Of a stretch of 14,583 nt of DNA, positions 1 through 8,868 are shown in pieces (within the stretch, counting starts at the first letter, position 1; every line of letters starts with the position of its first letter). Where the stretch lies: the NCBI GenBank assembly GCA_024511395.1, contig JANELJ010000016.1, forward strand, positions 1 through 14,583. Direction: 5' to 3'. Source of the DNA: Gammaproteobacteria bacterium (lineage in GTDB: Bacteria; Pseudomonadota; Gammaproteobacteria; GRL18). The translations under genes and the position numbers were made by a program. The notes below the pieces were generated by a model that had not been told where the DNA came from, ran no database searches, and worked only from the letters and a program-made list of their open reading frames with translations.

Positions 1-93
1 TGTTATGTAATAAAACAGTTCACCGGGGATATTGCTGTATCCTTTGGTGTGCATTGCGACCTCCAGAAGTTTGTTTTTTCTTACTGAAGGCCG

Positions 94-121
94 CTTCTTA
101 AAAGATAGCTCTTTTAAGAAG
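94..121. repeat. Perfect 12-bp inverted repeat (stem-loop)
   Basis: CTTCTTAAAAGA at 94-105 is exactly complementary to TCTTTTAAGAAG at 110-121, leaving a four-base loop (TAGC). The stem is AT-rich and no clean T-run follows at once, although T-rich sequence begins about 17 bases later. It could be the terminator of a gene left of the window or a protein-binding palindrome. The sequence alone does not decide. Confidence 0.7.
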
Positions 122-406
122 AAGCAGCAATGTTGCCGAATTTTTGTCAACTGTTTTTTACATTTTTTTCCTGTTACGGACTATCGGTTAACTGAGGTAA
201 TCAATAAATTTTAAATGATTCTCCTTTTTGGGGGAGCTGAAACTCTAAACTTTAGTCTCCTAAGTGTAAGGCTTATTTTATAAACTTTAAATAAATTTAA
301 TAAAATAGTAGGATAAATTGAATATATTTCATAGTTTTTAGCAATCACCTTAAATTAAACCTACTTTAATCAGTTAAAAATTCATTATTATCATTTATTT
401 AAATCC

Positions 407-412
407 AAGGAG
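407..412 (+). promoter_or_regulatory. Ribosome binding site of the thioredoxin-fold gene
   Basis: AAGGAG lies five bases before the ATG at 418. It supports that start. Confidence 0.75.
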
Positions 413-417
413 CTCAA

Positions 418-972
418 ATGGTTAGTCTGGAAACCCCGGTATGTGAATTCGGTAAAGATGCAATTGATTTTGCCCTGCCTGATGTGGATGGAAAAATATG
501 GACCCTGCAGGATTGTGCCGGTGAAAAAGGCCTGCTGGTGATGTTTATCTGTAACCACTGCCCCTATGTTAAGGCAATTCGTGAACGCCTGGTGCGTGAT
601 ACCCGGGAATTAAAGACTTTAGGTATTAATAGCGTTGCTATTATGTCTAATGATCCTGCGCAATACGAAGAAGATTCACCCGAAAATATGAAAAAAGTGG
701 CGCAGCAATACGACTTCCCCTTTCCTTATTTACTGGATGCCACTCAGGCTGTTGCCAAACAGTTTGGAGCCGTCTGTACACCAGACTTTTTTGGTTATAA
801 CAAAGATCTGAAATTACAGTATCGCGGACGTCTGGATGCATCCCGTAAAGAGACAGCACTGGAAGATGTAAAACGGGATTTATTCGATGCCATGAAACAG
901 GTGGCTCAGACTGGTCATGGTCCTAAGGAACAGATCCCCAGTATGGGCTGTTCAATCAAGTGGATTGATTGA
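418..972 (+). CDS. Thioredoxin-fold family protein (AhpC/TSA-like)
   Basis: This 184-residue protein has the thioredoxin/AhpC-TSA fold. It opens with a FxLPDVDGK-type strand (residues 18-26) that is usual for this superfamily. A CNHC redox motif follows at residues 45-48 within FICNHCPYV. The cis-proline loop is CTPDFF, with Thr121-Pro122. A third cysteine pair partner may be Cys178 near the C-terminus. No signal peptide or membrane segment is seen, so it is probably cytoplasmic. In this family the CxxC pair points to a disulfide reductase or peroxidase-like role, but the substrate cannot be told from sequence. The length and the NHCPYVKA stretch match a widespread group annotated only as thioredoxin family protein. 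It stands alone, 444 bases before tkt, and a link to carbon metabolism is not shown. Confidence 0.88.
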   Translation: MVSLETPVCEFGKDAIDFALPDVDGKIWTLQDCAGEKGLLVMFICNHCPYVKAIRERLVRDTRELKTLGINSVAIMSNDPAQYEEDSPENMKKVAQQYDFPFPYLLDATQAVAKQFGAVCTPDFFGYNKDLKLQYRGRLDASRKETALEDVKRDLFDAMKQVAQTGHGPKEQIPSMGCSIKWID

Positions 973-1076
973 TATTTATCAAGCTGAGATAAACTTATAT
1001 CAAGTATAAAAAAACTCATCAGCATGCCAAACTGAGAATTGCTTTGTTTGTAACTGGTTGAAAGATAATGGGTATT

Positions 1077-1160
1077 GTATGTGCAACTATAGCCTTTTCT
1101 AATGGTTGGTATAAGTTATTGCTTATGCCAACTATTAAAAAATATAGTTGTACTTTATAC
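1077..1160 (+). ncRNA. Long near-continuous hairpin upstream of tkt (leader RNA or small RNA candidate)
   Basis: An inner 16-pair stem (1100-1115 with 1122-1137, loop TTATTG) continues through a T4/A4 stretch (1095-1098 with 1138-1141). It then passes into an outer 11-pair stem (1081-1091 with 1143-1153) and a further GTAT/ATAC pairing (1077-1080 with 1157-1160). About 35 pairs result. The three non-Watson-Crick positions (1083/1151, 1104/1133, 1110/1127) are all G-U when read as + strand RNA and would be A-C in the opposite RNA. That favours a + strand transcript. No T-run follows, so it is not an ordinary terminator. It could instead be a remnant of a palindromic mobile repeat. Confidence 0.45.
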
Positions 1161-1269
1161 CTGATTTCTATTATATTTCGATAATCAATTTTTTAGCGTA
1201 AAGTTTATCTTGGTGAAAACATCCCTGAAATATGGATAAAAGATAGCCAAAAATAACCAAAAAAGTTGC

Positions 1270-1292
1270 TGTCTCATTAAAGATGAGAGACA
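1270..1292 (+). other. Stem-loop in the tkt leader
   Basis: TGTCTCAT (1270-1277) pairs with ATGAG and ACA (1283-1292), with a two-base bulge and loop TAAAG. It is not followed by a T-run. Its role is unknown. Confidence 0.4.
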
Positions 1293-1335
1293 ATGAAGAA
1301 CTTTACAAAATTTTAATTTAAACGTAATTGTCCGG

Positions 1336-1368
1336 TATCGGCTTTTCAGAATACTGATAAAGCGGATA
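1336..1368 (+). other. Imperfect stem-loop shortly before the tkt start
   Basis: The arm 1336-1349 (TATCGGCTTTTCAG) pairs with 1354-1368 (CTGATAAAGCGGATA) apart from one mismatch and one bulged base. The loop is AATA. It ends about 48 bases before the tkt ATG, so it may affect RNA stability or translation. That is inference. Confidence 0.4.
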
Positions 1369-1416
1369 TTCGAAGCTGTTACAAAATAGAAATTCCTTAA
1401 TTTCCAGGAGAAACAT

Positions 1417-3408
1417 ATGCCAGAACGTAAGGTACTAGCCAATGCTATTCGTGCATTAAGTATGGATGCAGTGCAAAAAGCAAACTCAGGGCACCCCGGT
1501 GCACCTATGGGTATGGCTGATATCGCAGAAGTGTTGTGGAATGACTTTATGGCGCACAATCCAGCCAACCCAAAGTGGGTGGATCGTGACCGTTTCATTC
1601 TGTCCAATGGCCATGGCTCAATGCTTATCTATTCATTATTACACCTGACTGGTTATGATCTCTCTATCGATGATCTGAAACAGTTCCGTCAGCTGCATTC
1701 CAAGACTCCGGGACATCCTGAATACGGTTATGCACCAGGCGTAGAAACTACCACCGGTCCTCTGGGTCAGGGTATTACCAATGGCGTTGGTATGGCCATG
1801 GCAGAAAAAACTCTGGCTGCCCAGTTCAACCGTGACGGCCACGATATTGTTGACCATTACACTTATGTGTTTATGGGTGACGGCTGTATGATGGAAGGTA
1901 TTTCCCATGAAGCCTGTTCTCTGGCTGGTACCTGGGGCCTAGGCAAGCTGATAGCTTACTGGGATGATAACGGCATCTCTATTGACGGTCATGTTGAAGG
2001 CTGGTTTACTGATGATACGCCTAAGCGTTTTGAGTCTTATGGCTGGCACGTTATCCGTGATGTGGATGGTCATGATCCAGAAGCTATCCGTAATGCCACT
2101 TTAGAAGCCCGTTCGGTTACTGATCGTCCTACCTTAATCTGTACCAAAACCGTTATCGGTATGGGTTCACCCAACCTGTGTGGTACCCATGACTGTCATG
2201 GTGCACCTCTGGGTGAAGATGAAATTAAAATGACCCGTGAAAACATTGGCTGGGAATATGAGCCATTCGTTATTCCTGATGATGTTTATAGTGGCTGGGA
2301 TGCCCGCAGCAAAGGTGCCGAGGCAGAAAATGCCTGGAATGAAAAATTTGCAGCGTATCAGGCTGCCTATCCCGAACTGGCGGCTGAATTTACCCGTCGT
2401 ATGAACGGTGAACTGCCAGGCAACTGGACTGAAGTAGCCAATGCCTTTGTTAAGCAAAGTGTTGAAAATACTGCAACGATTCCTTCCCGTAAGGCTTCTC
2501 AGTTAGCGATTGAAGGTTATGCCAAGGCCTTACCTGAATTTTTAGGTGGTTCTGCTGACCTGTCACCATCCAACCTGACAACCTGGTCTGGTTCGGTTTC
2601 CATTATGGATGATCCGGCCGGTAACTATATCAGCTATGGTGTGCGTGAATTCGGTATGTCAGCCATTATGAATGGTGTGACCCTGCACGGCGGTTTCCTG
2701 CCTTATGGCGCAACCTTCCTGATGTTCTCGGAATATGCCCGTAATGCTCTGCGTATGGCAGCCTTAATGAAGCTGCGTACCCTGTTCGTTTATACTCACG
2801 ATTCCATTGGTCTGGGTGAAGACGGTCCGACTCACCAGCCAATTGAGCAGATAGCCACTCTGCGTATGATTCCAAACATGTCTGTCTGGCGTCCGGCCGA
2901 TGCTGTTGAATCAGCAGTAGCATGGCGTTGTGCCATTGAAAAATCCGATGGCCCAAGCTGTCTGATTTTCTCTCGTCAGAACCTGGATCACCAGGAACGC
3001 TCTGATGAAGCTCTGGCTAATATCTCCAAAGGTGGTTATATACTATCTGATTGTGATGGTACTCCGGATGTGGTTCTGATTGCTACTGGTTCTGAAGTGG
3101 GTATTACCATGGACGCTTCCAAAGAATTAACCGGCAAGGGCAAAAATGTACGTGTGGTTTCCATGCCATGTACTAATGTCTTTGATGCGCAAAGCGATGA
3201 CTATAAAGAGTCTGTACTGCCTGCAGCTGTTTCCGCTCGGGTTGCCGTTGAAGCCGGTGTTACCTATGCCTGGGGCGAATATGTCGGTCTTAAGGGCAAG
3301 GTTATCGGTATTAACAGCTTCGGTGAATCTGCTCCTGCAGGTGAACTGTTCAAGGAATTCGGCTTTACTGTTGAGAACGTTGTCGCAACGGCTGAATCCA
3401 TCATGTAA
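1417..3408 (+). CDS. tkt: Transketolase
   Basis: Transketolase (EC 2.2.1.1) moves two-carbon units between sugar phosphates in the pentose phosphate and Calvin pathways, using thiamine diphosphate and a divalent metal in the cytoplasm. The protein has 663 residues, the same length as E. coli TktA, and key residues fall at the same numbers. His26, His66 and His100 line the active site. The diphosphate/metal motif starts at GDG 154-156, with Asp155 and Asn185. His261 is in [10 protein letters not shown] and Glu411 in GVREFGM contacts the cofactor. His461, Asp469 and His473 lie in [15 protein letters not shown] and bind substrate. The three usual domains are complete. AGGAG (1406-1410), six bases before the ATG, supports the start. 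No clear intrinsic terminator follows, so gap may be co-transcribed. Confidence 0.98.
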   Translation: MPERKVLANAIRALSMDAVQKANSGHPGAPMGMADIAEVLWNDFMAHNPANPKWVDRDRFILSNGHGSMLIYSLLHLTGYDLSIDDLKQFRQLHSKTPGHPEYGYAPGVETTTGPLGQGITNGVGMAMAEKTLAAQFNRDGHDIVDHYTYVFMGDGCMMEGISHEACSLAGTWGLGKLIAYWDDNGISIDGHVEGWFTDDTPKRFESYGWHVIRDVDGHDPEAIRNATLEARSVTDRPTLICTKTVIGMGSPNLCGTHDCHGAPLGEDEIKMTRENIGWEYEPFVIPDDVYSGWDARSKGAEAENAWNEKFAAYQAAYPELAAEFTRRMNGELPGNWTEVANAFVKQSVENTATIPSRKASQLAIEGYAKALPEFLGGSADLSPSNLTTWSGSVSIMDDPAGNYISYGVREFGMSAIMNGVTLHGGFLPYGATFLMFSEYARNALRMAALMKLRTLFVYTHDSIGLGEDGPTHQPIEQIATLRMIPNMSVWRPADAVESAVAWRCAIEKSDGPSCLIFSRQNLDHQERSDEALANISKGGYILSDCDGTPDVVLIATGSEVGITMDASKELTGKGKNVRVVSMPCTNVFDAQSDDYKESVLPAAVSARVAVEAGVTYAWGEYVGLKGKVIGINSFGESAPAGELFKEFGFTVENVVATAESIM

Positions 3409-3420
3409 AACATCTACGAG

Positions 3421-3482
3421 TCGGGCCGCTAAATAGTTTTACCATTCGCGGCCCGAATCGCAATATTGCCAGCTCATGGCAA
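3421..3482 (+). other. Two tandem stem-loops between tkt and gap
   Basis: TCGGGCCGC (3421-3429) is perfectly complementary to GCGGCCCGA (3448-3456), giving a GC-rich 9-bp stem with an 18-base loop. A second hairpin pairs TTGCCA (3466-3471) with TGGCAA (3477-3482). Neither has a T-run, so these look more like RNA processing or stability elements, or partial attenuators, than plain terminators. TTGCCA with a TACAAA 16 bases downstream could alternatively be a weak promoter for gap. Confidence 0.5.
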
Positions 3483-3517
3483 GTTTATACAAAATTTAAA
3501 GATTTAAAATTAGTTAA

Positions 3518-4540
<1,023 letters not shown>

Positions 4541-4557
4541 TTATCAGTAAAGTCAGA

Positions 4558-4604
4558 CAAAGAGCATATCAGGTGAAAACCACCTGTTGTGCTCTTTGCT
4601 TTTT
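4558..4604 (+). terminator. Strong intrinsic terminator after gap
   Basis: CAAAGAGCA (4558-4566) pairs with TGCTCTTTG (4590-4598), and CAGGTG (4570-4575) pairs with CACCTG (4581-4586) around the loop AAAAC. A symmetric three-base internal loop separates the two stems. CTTTTT (4599-4604) follows directly. This cuts the carbon-metabolism cluster into at least two transcription units. Confidence 0.9.
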
Positions 4605-4679
4605 ATAAAAATACAAATTTCTGTATATTGTATTTATATAACATGTTTTTGTAACCTCAAAGTTATAACTAAAGTATAG

Positions 4680-4710
4680 TTGGCATTTAAATAGGTTTTA
4701 GGCATAAAAT
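4680..4710 (+). promoter_or_regulatory. Possible pgk promoter with flanking repeats
   Basis: TTGGCA (4680-4685) and TAAAAT (4705-4710) each match the sigma-70 boxes at five of six positions, but the 19-base spacing is longer than ideal. A promoter is expected here, because a strong terminator lies upstream and pgk starts downstream. The nine-base sequence CATTTAAAT occurs twice (4684-4692 and 4712-4720), bracketing the -10 candidate. Those copies could be an operator or chance in AT-rich DNA. Confidence 0.3.
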
Positions 4711-4751
4711 ACATTTAAATGGTAATTAACCGCTTTTAAACTCATTTGAAA

Positions 4752-4757
4752 AGAGGA
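4752..4757 (+). promoter_or_regulatory. Ribosome binding site that fixes the pgk start
   Basis: AGAGGA lies six bases before the ATG at 4764. It would sit inside the coding sequence if the upstream in-frame TTG at 4746 were used, so the ATG is preferred. Confidence 0.75.
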
Positions 4758-4763
4758 CTTCGC

Positions 4764-5942
4764 ATGTCAGTTATTAAAATGACCGATCTTGACCTGTCAG
4801 GCAAACGTGTACTTATCCGTCAGGATCTCAATGTACCGATTAAAGACGGTAAAGTCACTTCCGACAAGCGTATCCGTGCTTCTTTGCCAACCATAGAAAA
4901 GGCACTTGAAGGCGGAGCCAAAGTCATGATTATGTCTCACCTGGGTCGTCCGATAGAAGGTGAATACTCTGATGAATTTTCCATGGCGCCGGTAGCGGCT
5001 CACATGTCCGAACTGATGGGCAGAGAAGTGAAGCTGGTTAAGGATTATCTGGATGGCTTCGATATGGGTGATGCCGATGTGGTATTGCTGGAAAATGTCC
5101 GTTTTAATGCCGGTGAAAAGAAAAATGATGAAGTTCTGGCTAAAAAATACGCGGCATTATGTGATGTATTTGTAATGGACGCCTTTGGTACCGCTCACCG
5201 CGCACAGGGTTCTACTTATGGCGCGGCACAATATGCGCCGGTTGCCTGTGCAGGTCCTCTACTGGCGGGAGAACTGGATGCCCTGGGTAAAGCCTTGGAT
5301 AACCCGGCCCGACCAATGGTAGCCATTGTAGGTGGTTCTAAAGTTTCTACCAAGCTAACGGTTCTGGAATCACTGTCTAAGGTGGTTGACCAGCTGATTG
5401 TTGGCGGTGGTATTGCCAATACCTTTATTGCAGCCGAAGGTTACAATGTAGGTAAATCTCTATATGAAGAAGACCTGGTTGAAACGGCTAAAGGTCTGAA
5501 AGCTGCAGCCATAGAACGTGGTGGTGATATTCCTGTTCCAACTGATGTGGTTTGTGCAAAGGAATTTTCTGAAACAGCAGAAGCTGAACTGAAATCCGTT
5601 GAAGATGTAACGGATGATGATATGATTTTTGATATTGGTCCTGACAGTGCTCAGGCTCTGGCTGAAGTACTCAAAAGTGCCGGCACCATTGTCTGGAACG
5701 GCCCTGTAGGTGTCTTTGAATTTGACCAGTTTGGTGAAGGCACTAAGGCTATTTCTCTGGCCATTGCAGAATCCCCCGCATTTTCAATTGCCGGCGGTGG
5801 TGACACTCTGGCAGCTGTTGATAAATATAATATTGCTGATAAAGTATCCTATATTTCCACGGGCGGCGGTGCGTTTCTGGAATTCCTGGAAGGCAAAAAA
5901 CTGCCTGCCGTTGCTATTCTGGAAGAACGTGCCAAAGGTTAA
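4764..5942 (+). CDS. pgk: Phosphoglycerate kinase
   Basis: Pgk (EC 2.7.2.3) transfers phosphate between 1,3-bisphosphoglycerate and ADP. It makes ATP in glycolysis and runs in reverse in gluconeogenesis and the Calvin cycle. From the chosen ATG the protein has 392 residues, near the 387 of E. coli. The N-domain has RQDLNVP (19-25, with Asp21 and Asn23), and the basic 3-phosphoglycerate site residues are His59 and Arg62 (SHLGRP), Arg113 (ENVRF) and Arg146 (TAHRAQGS). The C-domain nucleotide site includes GGSKVSTKL with Lys193 and Lys197, then [10 protein letters not shown] and the GGGDTLAA loop. A TTG start six codons upstream is possible but would overlap the ribosome binding site. The gene lies after the gap terminator and heads the pgk-pyk-fba group, with no terminator seen before pyk. 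Confidence 0.97.
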   Translation: MSVIKMTDLDLSGKRVLIRQDLNVPIKDGKVTSDKRIRASLPTIEKALEGGAKVMIMSHLGRPIEGEYSDEFSMAPVAAHMSELMGREVKLVKDYLDGFDMGDADVVLLENVRFNAGEKKNDEVLAKKYAALCDVFVMDAFGTAHRAQGSTYGAAQYAPVACAGPLLAGELDALGKALDNPARPMVAIVGGSKVSTKLTVLESLSKVVDQLIVGGGIANTFIAAEGYNVGKSLYEEDLVETAKGLKAAAIERGGDIPVPTDVVCAKEFSETAEAELKSVEDVTDDDMIFDIGPDSAQALAEVLKSAGTIVWNGPVGVFEFDQFGEGTKAISLAIAESPAFSIAGGGDTLAAVDKYNIADKVSYISTGGGAFLEFLEGKKLPAVAILEERAKG

Positions 5943-6000
5943 TTCTCTGTTGTTAAACAAGTATTAACTTCAAGCAGAAAATAGTAACAGCACCTTTACC

Positions 6001-6096
6001 CGGCGCCTCGTAATACCCTGTTCTGTACTTTGTGTACCCTGAAGGGTAAAAGTCGAGGCGCTGAGTTTACTGATAATGGTCAAAAATGGCCGTTAT
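6001..6096 (+). promoter_or_regulatory. Structured pyk leader with alternative pairing
   Basis: An outer stem pairs 6001-6010 (CGGCGCCTCG) with 6054-6063 (CGAGGCGCTG), ten pairs including one G-U. Inside it TACCCT occurs twice (6014-6019 and 6035-6040), and the single AGGGTA (6043-6048) can pair with only one copy at a time. A second hairpin joins 6073-6082 to 6087-6096 around AAAA, with both non-canonical pairs being G-U. It ends about ten bases before a weak GGAAG ribosome binding site (6107-6111). The arrangement looks like a translational or RNA-stability control element. No known riboswitch class is recognised. Confidence 0.45.
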
Positions 6097-6116
6097 TTAC
6101 CAAAGCGGAAGACTGA

Positions 6117-7568
6117 ATGTTTAGACGGACGAAAATTCTGGCCACCTTAGGGCCTGCTACCGATGATCCCAAAGTACTGGATAAGGTCATTGAAGCCGGT
6201 GTTGATGTGGTGCGTATTAATTTTTCGCATGGTACCCCTGAAGAACACCTGTCCAGAGCAGAAAAACTACGCTCCAGAGCCCGTTCTTTTGGGCGTCAGG
6301 TGGGTGTGCTGGTCGATCTGCAGGGTCCTAAGATACGTATTGAACGCTTTCGTGACGGTCCAATCGAATTAAACGAAGGCGACCAGTTTATATTTGATGC
6401 CAATCTGGACATTGCCGAAGGTGATCAAACCCGGGTCGGTATCAGTTATAAAGAACTGGTGGACGATGTTAAACGCGGTGATAATCTGCTGATTGATGAC
6501 GGACGCCTGGTATTCTGGGTCGATCATGTCGAAGATCACGAAGTGGTCTGCCGGGTGGTTGTAGGCGGTAAACTGTCTGACCGTAAAGGCATCAACTTAC
6601 AGGGCGGCGGGCTTTCAGCCAGTGCTCTGAGTGATAAAGACAAGGTTGATATAAAGGTAGCCGCGCAGATGGGTGCTGACTATCTAGCTGTTTCTTTTCC
6701 AATCTGTGCCGATGATATTCATCTGGCGCGTGAACTGTTTGTGGCGGCCGGCGGTCATGGCGGTATTGTTGCCAAGATTGAACGGGCGGAAGCCCTGGAC
6801 TGTATAGAAGATATTATTGAAGCGTCCGATGTCATTATGATTGCCCGCGGTGATCTGGGTGTGGAAATAGGTGATGCGGCACTGCCGCCTATTCAGAAAC
6901 GCTTGATCAGTCTGGGACGTACCATGAACCGTGTAGTGATTACCGCTACGCAGATGATGGAGTCCATGATTGAAAACCAGATCCCGACTCGGGCAGAAGT
7001 GTTTGACGTGGCCAATGCGGTACTGGACGGTACCGATGCGGTAATGCTGTCGGCAGAAACCGCGACCGGTAAATTCCCGGACAAAGCCATTGCGGCCATG
7101 GACCGGATCTGCCGTGAAGCAGAAAAACAACGCCAGGTGAGTCAGTCTGATCACCGTATTCATACCGAATTTAAATATATTGATGAAGCCATAGCCATGT
7201 CCACCATGTATACGGCCAATCATCTTAAGGTAAAAGCCATTGTTGCTTTAACCGAATCCGGCTCAACCACACTGTGGATGTCCCGTATTGGTTCCGGCAT
7301 CCCGATTTTTGCCTTTACCAGTCATGTGGATACCCGCCGCAAGGTCACTCTGTACCGTGGTGTAGTTCCTGTCAGTTTTGAAATCGGCACCACCGATCAT
7401 GCAGAACTGAATATAGAAGTGGTCGATGAACTGAAACGCCGCGGTACTGTCAGAGACGGTGATCTGGTCATTATCACCAAGGGTGATCTGGCCGGGGTAA
7501 TGGGCGGTACCAATGCCATGAAAATTGTCAAAGTCGGGGAGATGGTAGAACCCGATTTTAATGGCTAA
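6117..7568 (+). CDS. pyk: Pyruvate kinase, PykA-like
   Basis: Pyruvate kinase (EC 2.7.1.40) converts phosphoenolpyruvate and ADP to pyruvate and ATP. At 483 residues it is close to E. coli PykA (480), which it also resembles in wording, for example MFRRTKILATLGPATD at the N-terminus. Arg33, Asn35 and Ser37 are in RINFSHG and Asp67 is in DLQGPKIR. The catalytic Lys220 and Mg ligand Glu222 are in AKIERAEA, with the second Mg ligand Asp246 in ARGDLGVEIG. Thr278 follows in ITATQMMESM. The B domain (about residues 70-165) and a complete C-terminal regulatory domain are present. There is no extra phosphohistidine domain. Pgk lies 174 bases upstream and fba 78 bases downstream, with no terminator in either gap, so co-transcription is likely. 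The leader structure suggests added post-transcriptional control. Confidence 0.97.
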   Translation: MFRRTKILATLGPATDDPKVLDKVIEAGVDVVRINFSHGTPEEHLSRAEKLRSRARSFGRQVGVLVDLQGPKIRIERFRDGPIELNEGDQFIFDANLDIAEGDQTRVGISYKELVDDVKRGDNLLIDDGRLVFWVDHVEDHEVVCRVVVGGKLSDRKGINLQGGGLSASALSDKDKVDIKVAAQMGADYLAVSFPICADDIHLARELFVAAGGHGGIVAKIERAEALDCIEDIIEASDVIMIARGDLGVEIGDAALPPIQKRLISLGRTMNRVVITATQMMESMIENQIPTRAEVFDVANAVLDGTDAVMLSAETATGKFPDKAIAAMDRICREAEKQRQVSQSDHRIHTEFKYIDEAIAMSTMYTANHLKVKAIVALTESGSTTLWMSRIGSGIPIFAFTSHVDTRRKVTLYRGVVPVSFEIGTTDHAELNIEVVDELKRRGTVRDGDLVIITKGDLAGVMGGTNAMKIVKVGEMVEPDFNG

Positions 7569-7633
7569 GCCGGTAAAAACTGGTAAAATACACGAATCTG
7601 ATTTTAAACGATTAATTAATAACCCAATAGATG

Positions 7634-7639
7634 AAGGAG
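7634..7639 (+). promoter_or_regulatory. Ribosome binding site of fba
   Basis: AAGGAG lies seven bases before the ATG at 7647. Confidence 0.75.
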
Positions 7640-7646
7640 AGCCAAG

Positions 7647-8711
7647 ATGGCCTTGATTTCAATGCGTCAGTTACTGGACTATGCTGCTGAACACAGCTTT
7701 GGTCTGCCAGCGTTCAATGTAAATAATATGGAGCAGGTCCATGCTATTATGCAAGCTGCCGATGAAACCGATTCACCAGTGATTATGCAGGGTTCTGCAG
7801 GTGCACGTTCTTATGCAGGCGAACCCTTCCTGCGTCATCTGATTTCTGCGGCAGTGGAAATGTACCCCCATATTCCAGTGGTAATGCACCAGGATCACGG
7901 TTCTGAGCCAGCAGTATGTCTGCGTTCTATCCAGTCTGGTTTTACCTCCGTTATGATGGATGGTTCTCTGATGGCGGACATGAAGACCCCTTCTACTTTT
8001 GAATACAATGTAGAAACCACTCGTGAAGTGGTCAAAATGGCTCATGCCGGCGGTGTTTCTGTTGAAGGTGAGCTGGGTTGTCTGGGTTCTCTGGAAACCG
8101 GTATGATGGGTGAAGAAGACGGCCACGGTGCAGAAGGCAAGCTGGACATGGATATGCTGTTAACCGATCCTGAAGAAGCGGCTACTTTTGTTAAGGAAAC
8201 CGGTGTTGATGCCCTAGCTATTGCCATTGGTACTTCTCATGGTGCCTACAAGTTCACCAAGGAACCAGAAGGTGATGTACTGCGTATTGACCGTATTGTA
8301 GAAATTCATAATCGAATTCCTGATACGCACCTAGTCATGCACGGTTCTTCTTCTGTACCTCAGGACTGGCTGGAAATCATCAATAACTACGGTGGTGACA
8401 TGGATCAGACCTATGGTGTTCCAGTTGATGAAATTGTTGAAGGTATCAAGAACGGCGTACGTAAGGTTAATATTGATACTGATCTGCGTATGGCCTCTAC
8501 CGGTTCTATTCGTAAGTTCCTGGCTGAAAACCCATCCAACTTCGATCCTCGTAAATTCCTTAAGGCATCTACAGCGGCTATGAAAGACATCTGTAAAGCT
8601 CGTTATGAAGCCTTTGGCAGTGCCGGTCATGCATCTAAAATCAAGCCATTACTGCTTGAAACCATGATTGGTCGCTATGAAAGTGGAGAACTGGATCCTA
8701 AAATTTCCTAA
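7647..8711 (+). CDS. fba: Class II fructose-bisphosphate aldolase, Calvin cycle subtype
   Basis: This zinc enzyme (EC 4.1.2.13) joins or splits dihydroxyacetone phosphate and glyceraldehyde 3-phosphate, and in autotrophs also forms sedoheptulose bisphosphate. The 354 residues resemble the CbbA-type subgroup and not the longer E. coli FbaA type. MHQDHG (80-85) holds the catalytic Asp83 and zinc ligand His84. EGELG (140-144), GTSHGAYKF with His198 and [10 protein letters not shown] with His232 complete the metal and phosphate sites. VNIDTDLR (274-281) carries Asn275 and Asp277. The DQTYGVPV stretch is also typical of this subgroup. The gene closes the pgk-pyk-fba group and is followed by an intrinsic terminator. 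The subtype fits a Calvin cycle role, but the same enzyme serves gluconeogenesis, and no RuBisCO or phosphoribulokinase gene is nearby. Confidence 0.97.
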   Translation: MALISMRQLLDYAAEHSFGLPAFNVNNMEQVHAIMQAADETDSPVIMQGSAGARSYAGEPFLRHLISAAVEMYPHIPVVMHQDHGSEPAVCLRSIQSGFTSVMMDGSLMADMKTPSTFEYNVETTREVVKMAHAGGVSVEGELGCLGSLETGMMGEEDGHGAEGKLDMDMLLTDPEEAATFVKETGVDALAIAIGTSHGAYKFTKEPEGDVLRIDRIVEIHNRIPDTHLVMHGSSSVPQDWLEIINNYGGDMDQTYGVPVDEIVEGIKNGVRKVNIDTDLRMASTGSIRKFLAENPSNFDPRKFLKASTAAMKDICKARYEAFGSAGHASKIKPLLLETMIGRYESGELDPKIS

Positions 8712-8773
8712 CACGGGATATTATAGACCAAAATTTAGAGCCTTTTTCTGGTATGAAAGATGTTCTAAGCATG

Positions 8774-8800
8774 AAAGAGGACGGCTTGGCCGTCCTTTTT
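8774..8800 (+). terminator. Intrinsic terminator after fba
   Basis: AGGACGGC (8778-8785) is perfectly complementary to GCCGTCCT (8789-8796) with a TTG loop. Upstream A residues can extend the stem into the following T-run (8796-8800). It closes the pgk-pyk-fba unit before purE. Confidence 0.9.
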
Positions 8801-8868
8801 CTGTTTTAATTAGGATAACAAATTACAGATATTCCTGCTGGAATGTCAGGTAGATAAAGATAAAAACT

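Larger units (their letters stand above)
1..417. other. AT-rich non-coding region upstream of the thioredoxin-fold gene
   Basis: No convincing gene is seen here. A 60-codon open frame (32-214) has no recognisable domain, no good ribosome binding site and runs through a perfect hairpin, so I do not call it. The region is AT-rich and contains the hairpin at 94-121 and a weaker CTCC/GGAG/CTCC set (221-224, 233-236, 257-260) that could pair in two ways. The promoter of the downstream gene is probably in 260-400, but no sequence there is close enough to consensus to call. Confidence 0.6.
973..1416 (+). other. Structured intergenic region, probable tkt leader
   Basis: No gene is supported here. 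A 140-codon open frame on the other strand (1185-1607) runs into tkt and has no recognisable domain. The region holds an imperfect hairpin over the upstream stop codon (969-1003, without a T-run), a long hairpin (1077-1160) and two smaller stem-loops (1270-1292 and 1336-1368). A GATAAT at 1064-1069 with TTGCTT at 1039-1044 is a poor promoter candidate because the spacer is 19 bases. If real, it would start the RNA almost exactly at the long hairpin. Confidence 0.5.

Noticed and set aside
32..214. 60-codon open frame at the left edge
   Set aside because: No domain, no ribosome binding site, composition like AT-rich spacer, and it spans the perfect hairpin.
969..1003. Imperfect hairpin over the stop codon of the thioredoxin-fold gene as a terminator
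   Set aside because: The stem is AT-rich and bulged, and an A-run, not a T-run, follows on the + strand.
1185..1607. 140-codon open frame on the - strand
   Set aside because: More than half lies antisense to tkt and the rest in the AT-rich leader. No recognisable family and no start signal.
6684..7223. 179-codon open frame on the - strand inside pyk
   Set aside because: Entirely antisense to a well-conserved enzyme gene. It is rich in His, Phe and Gly, as expected from the shadow of the coding frame.
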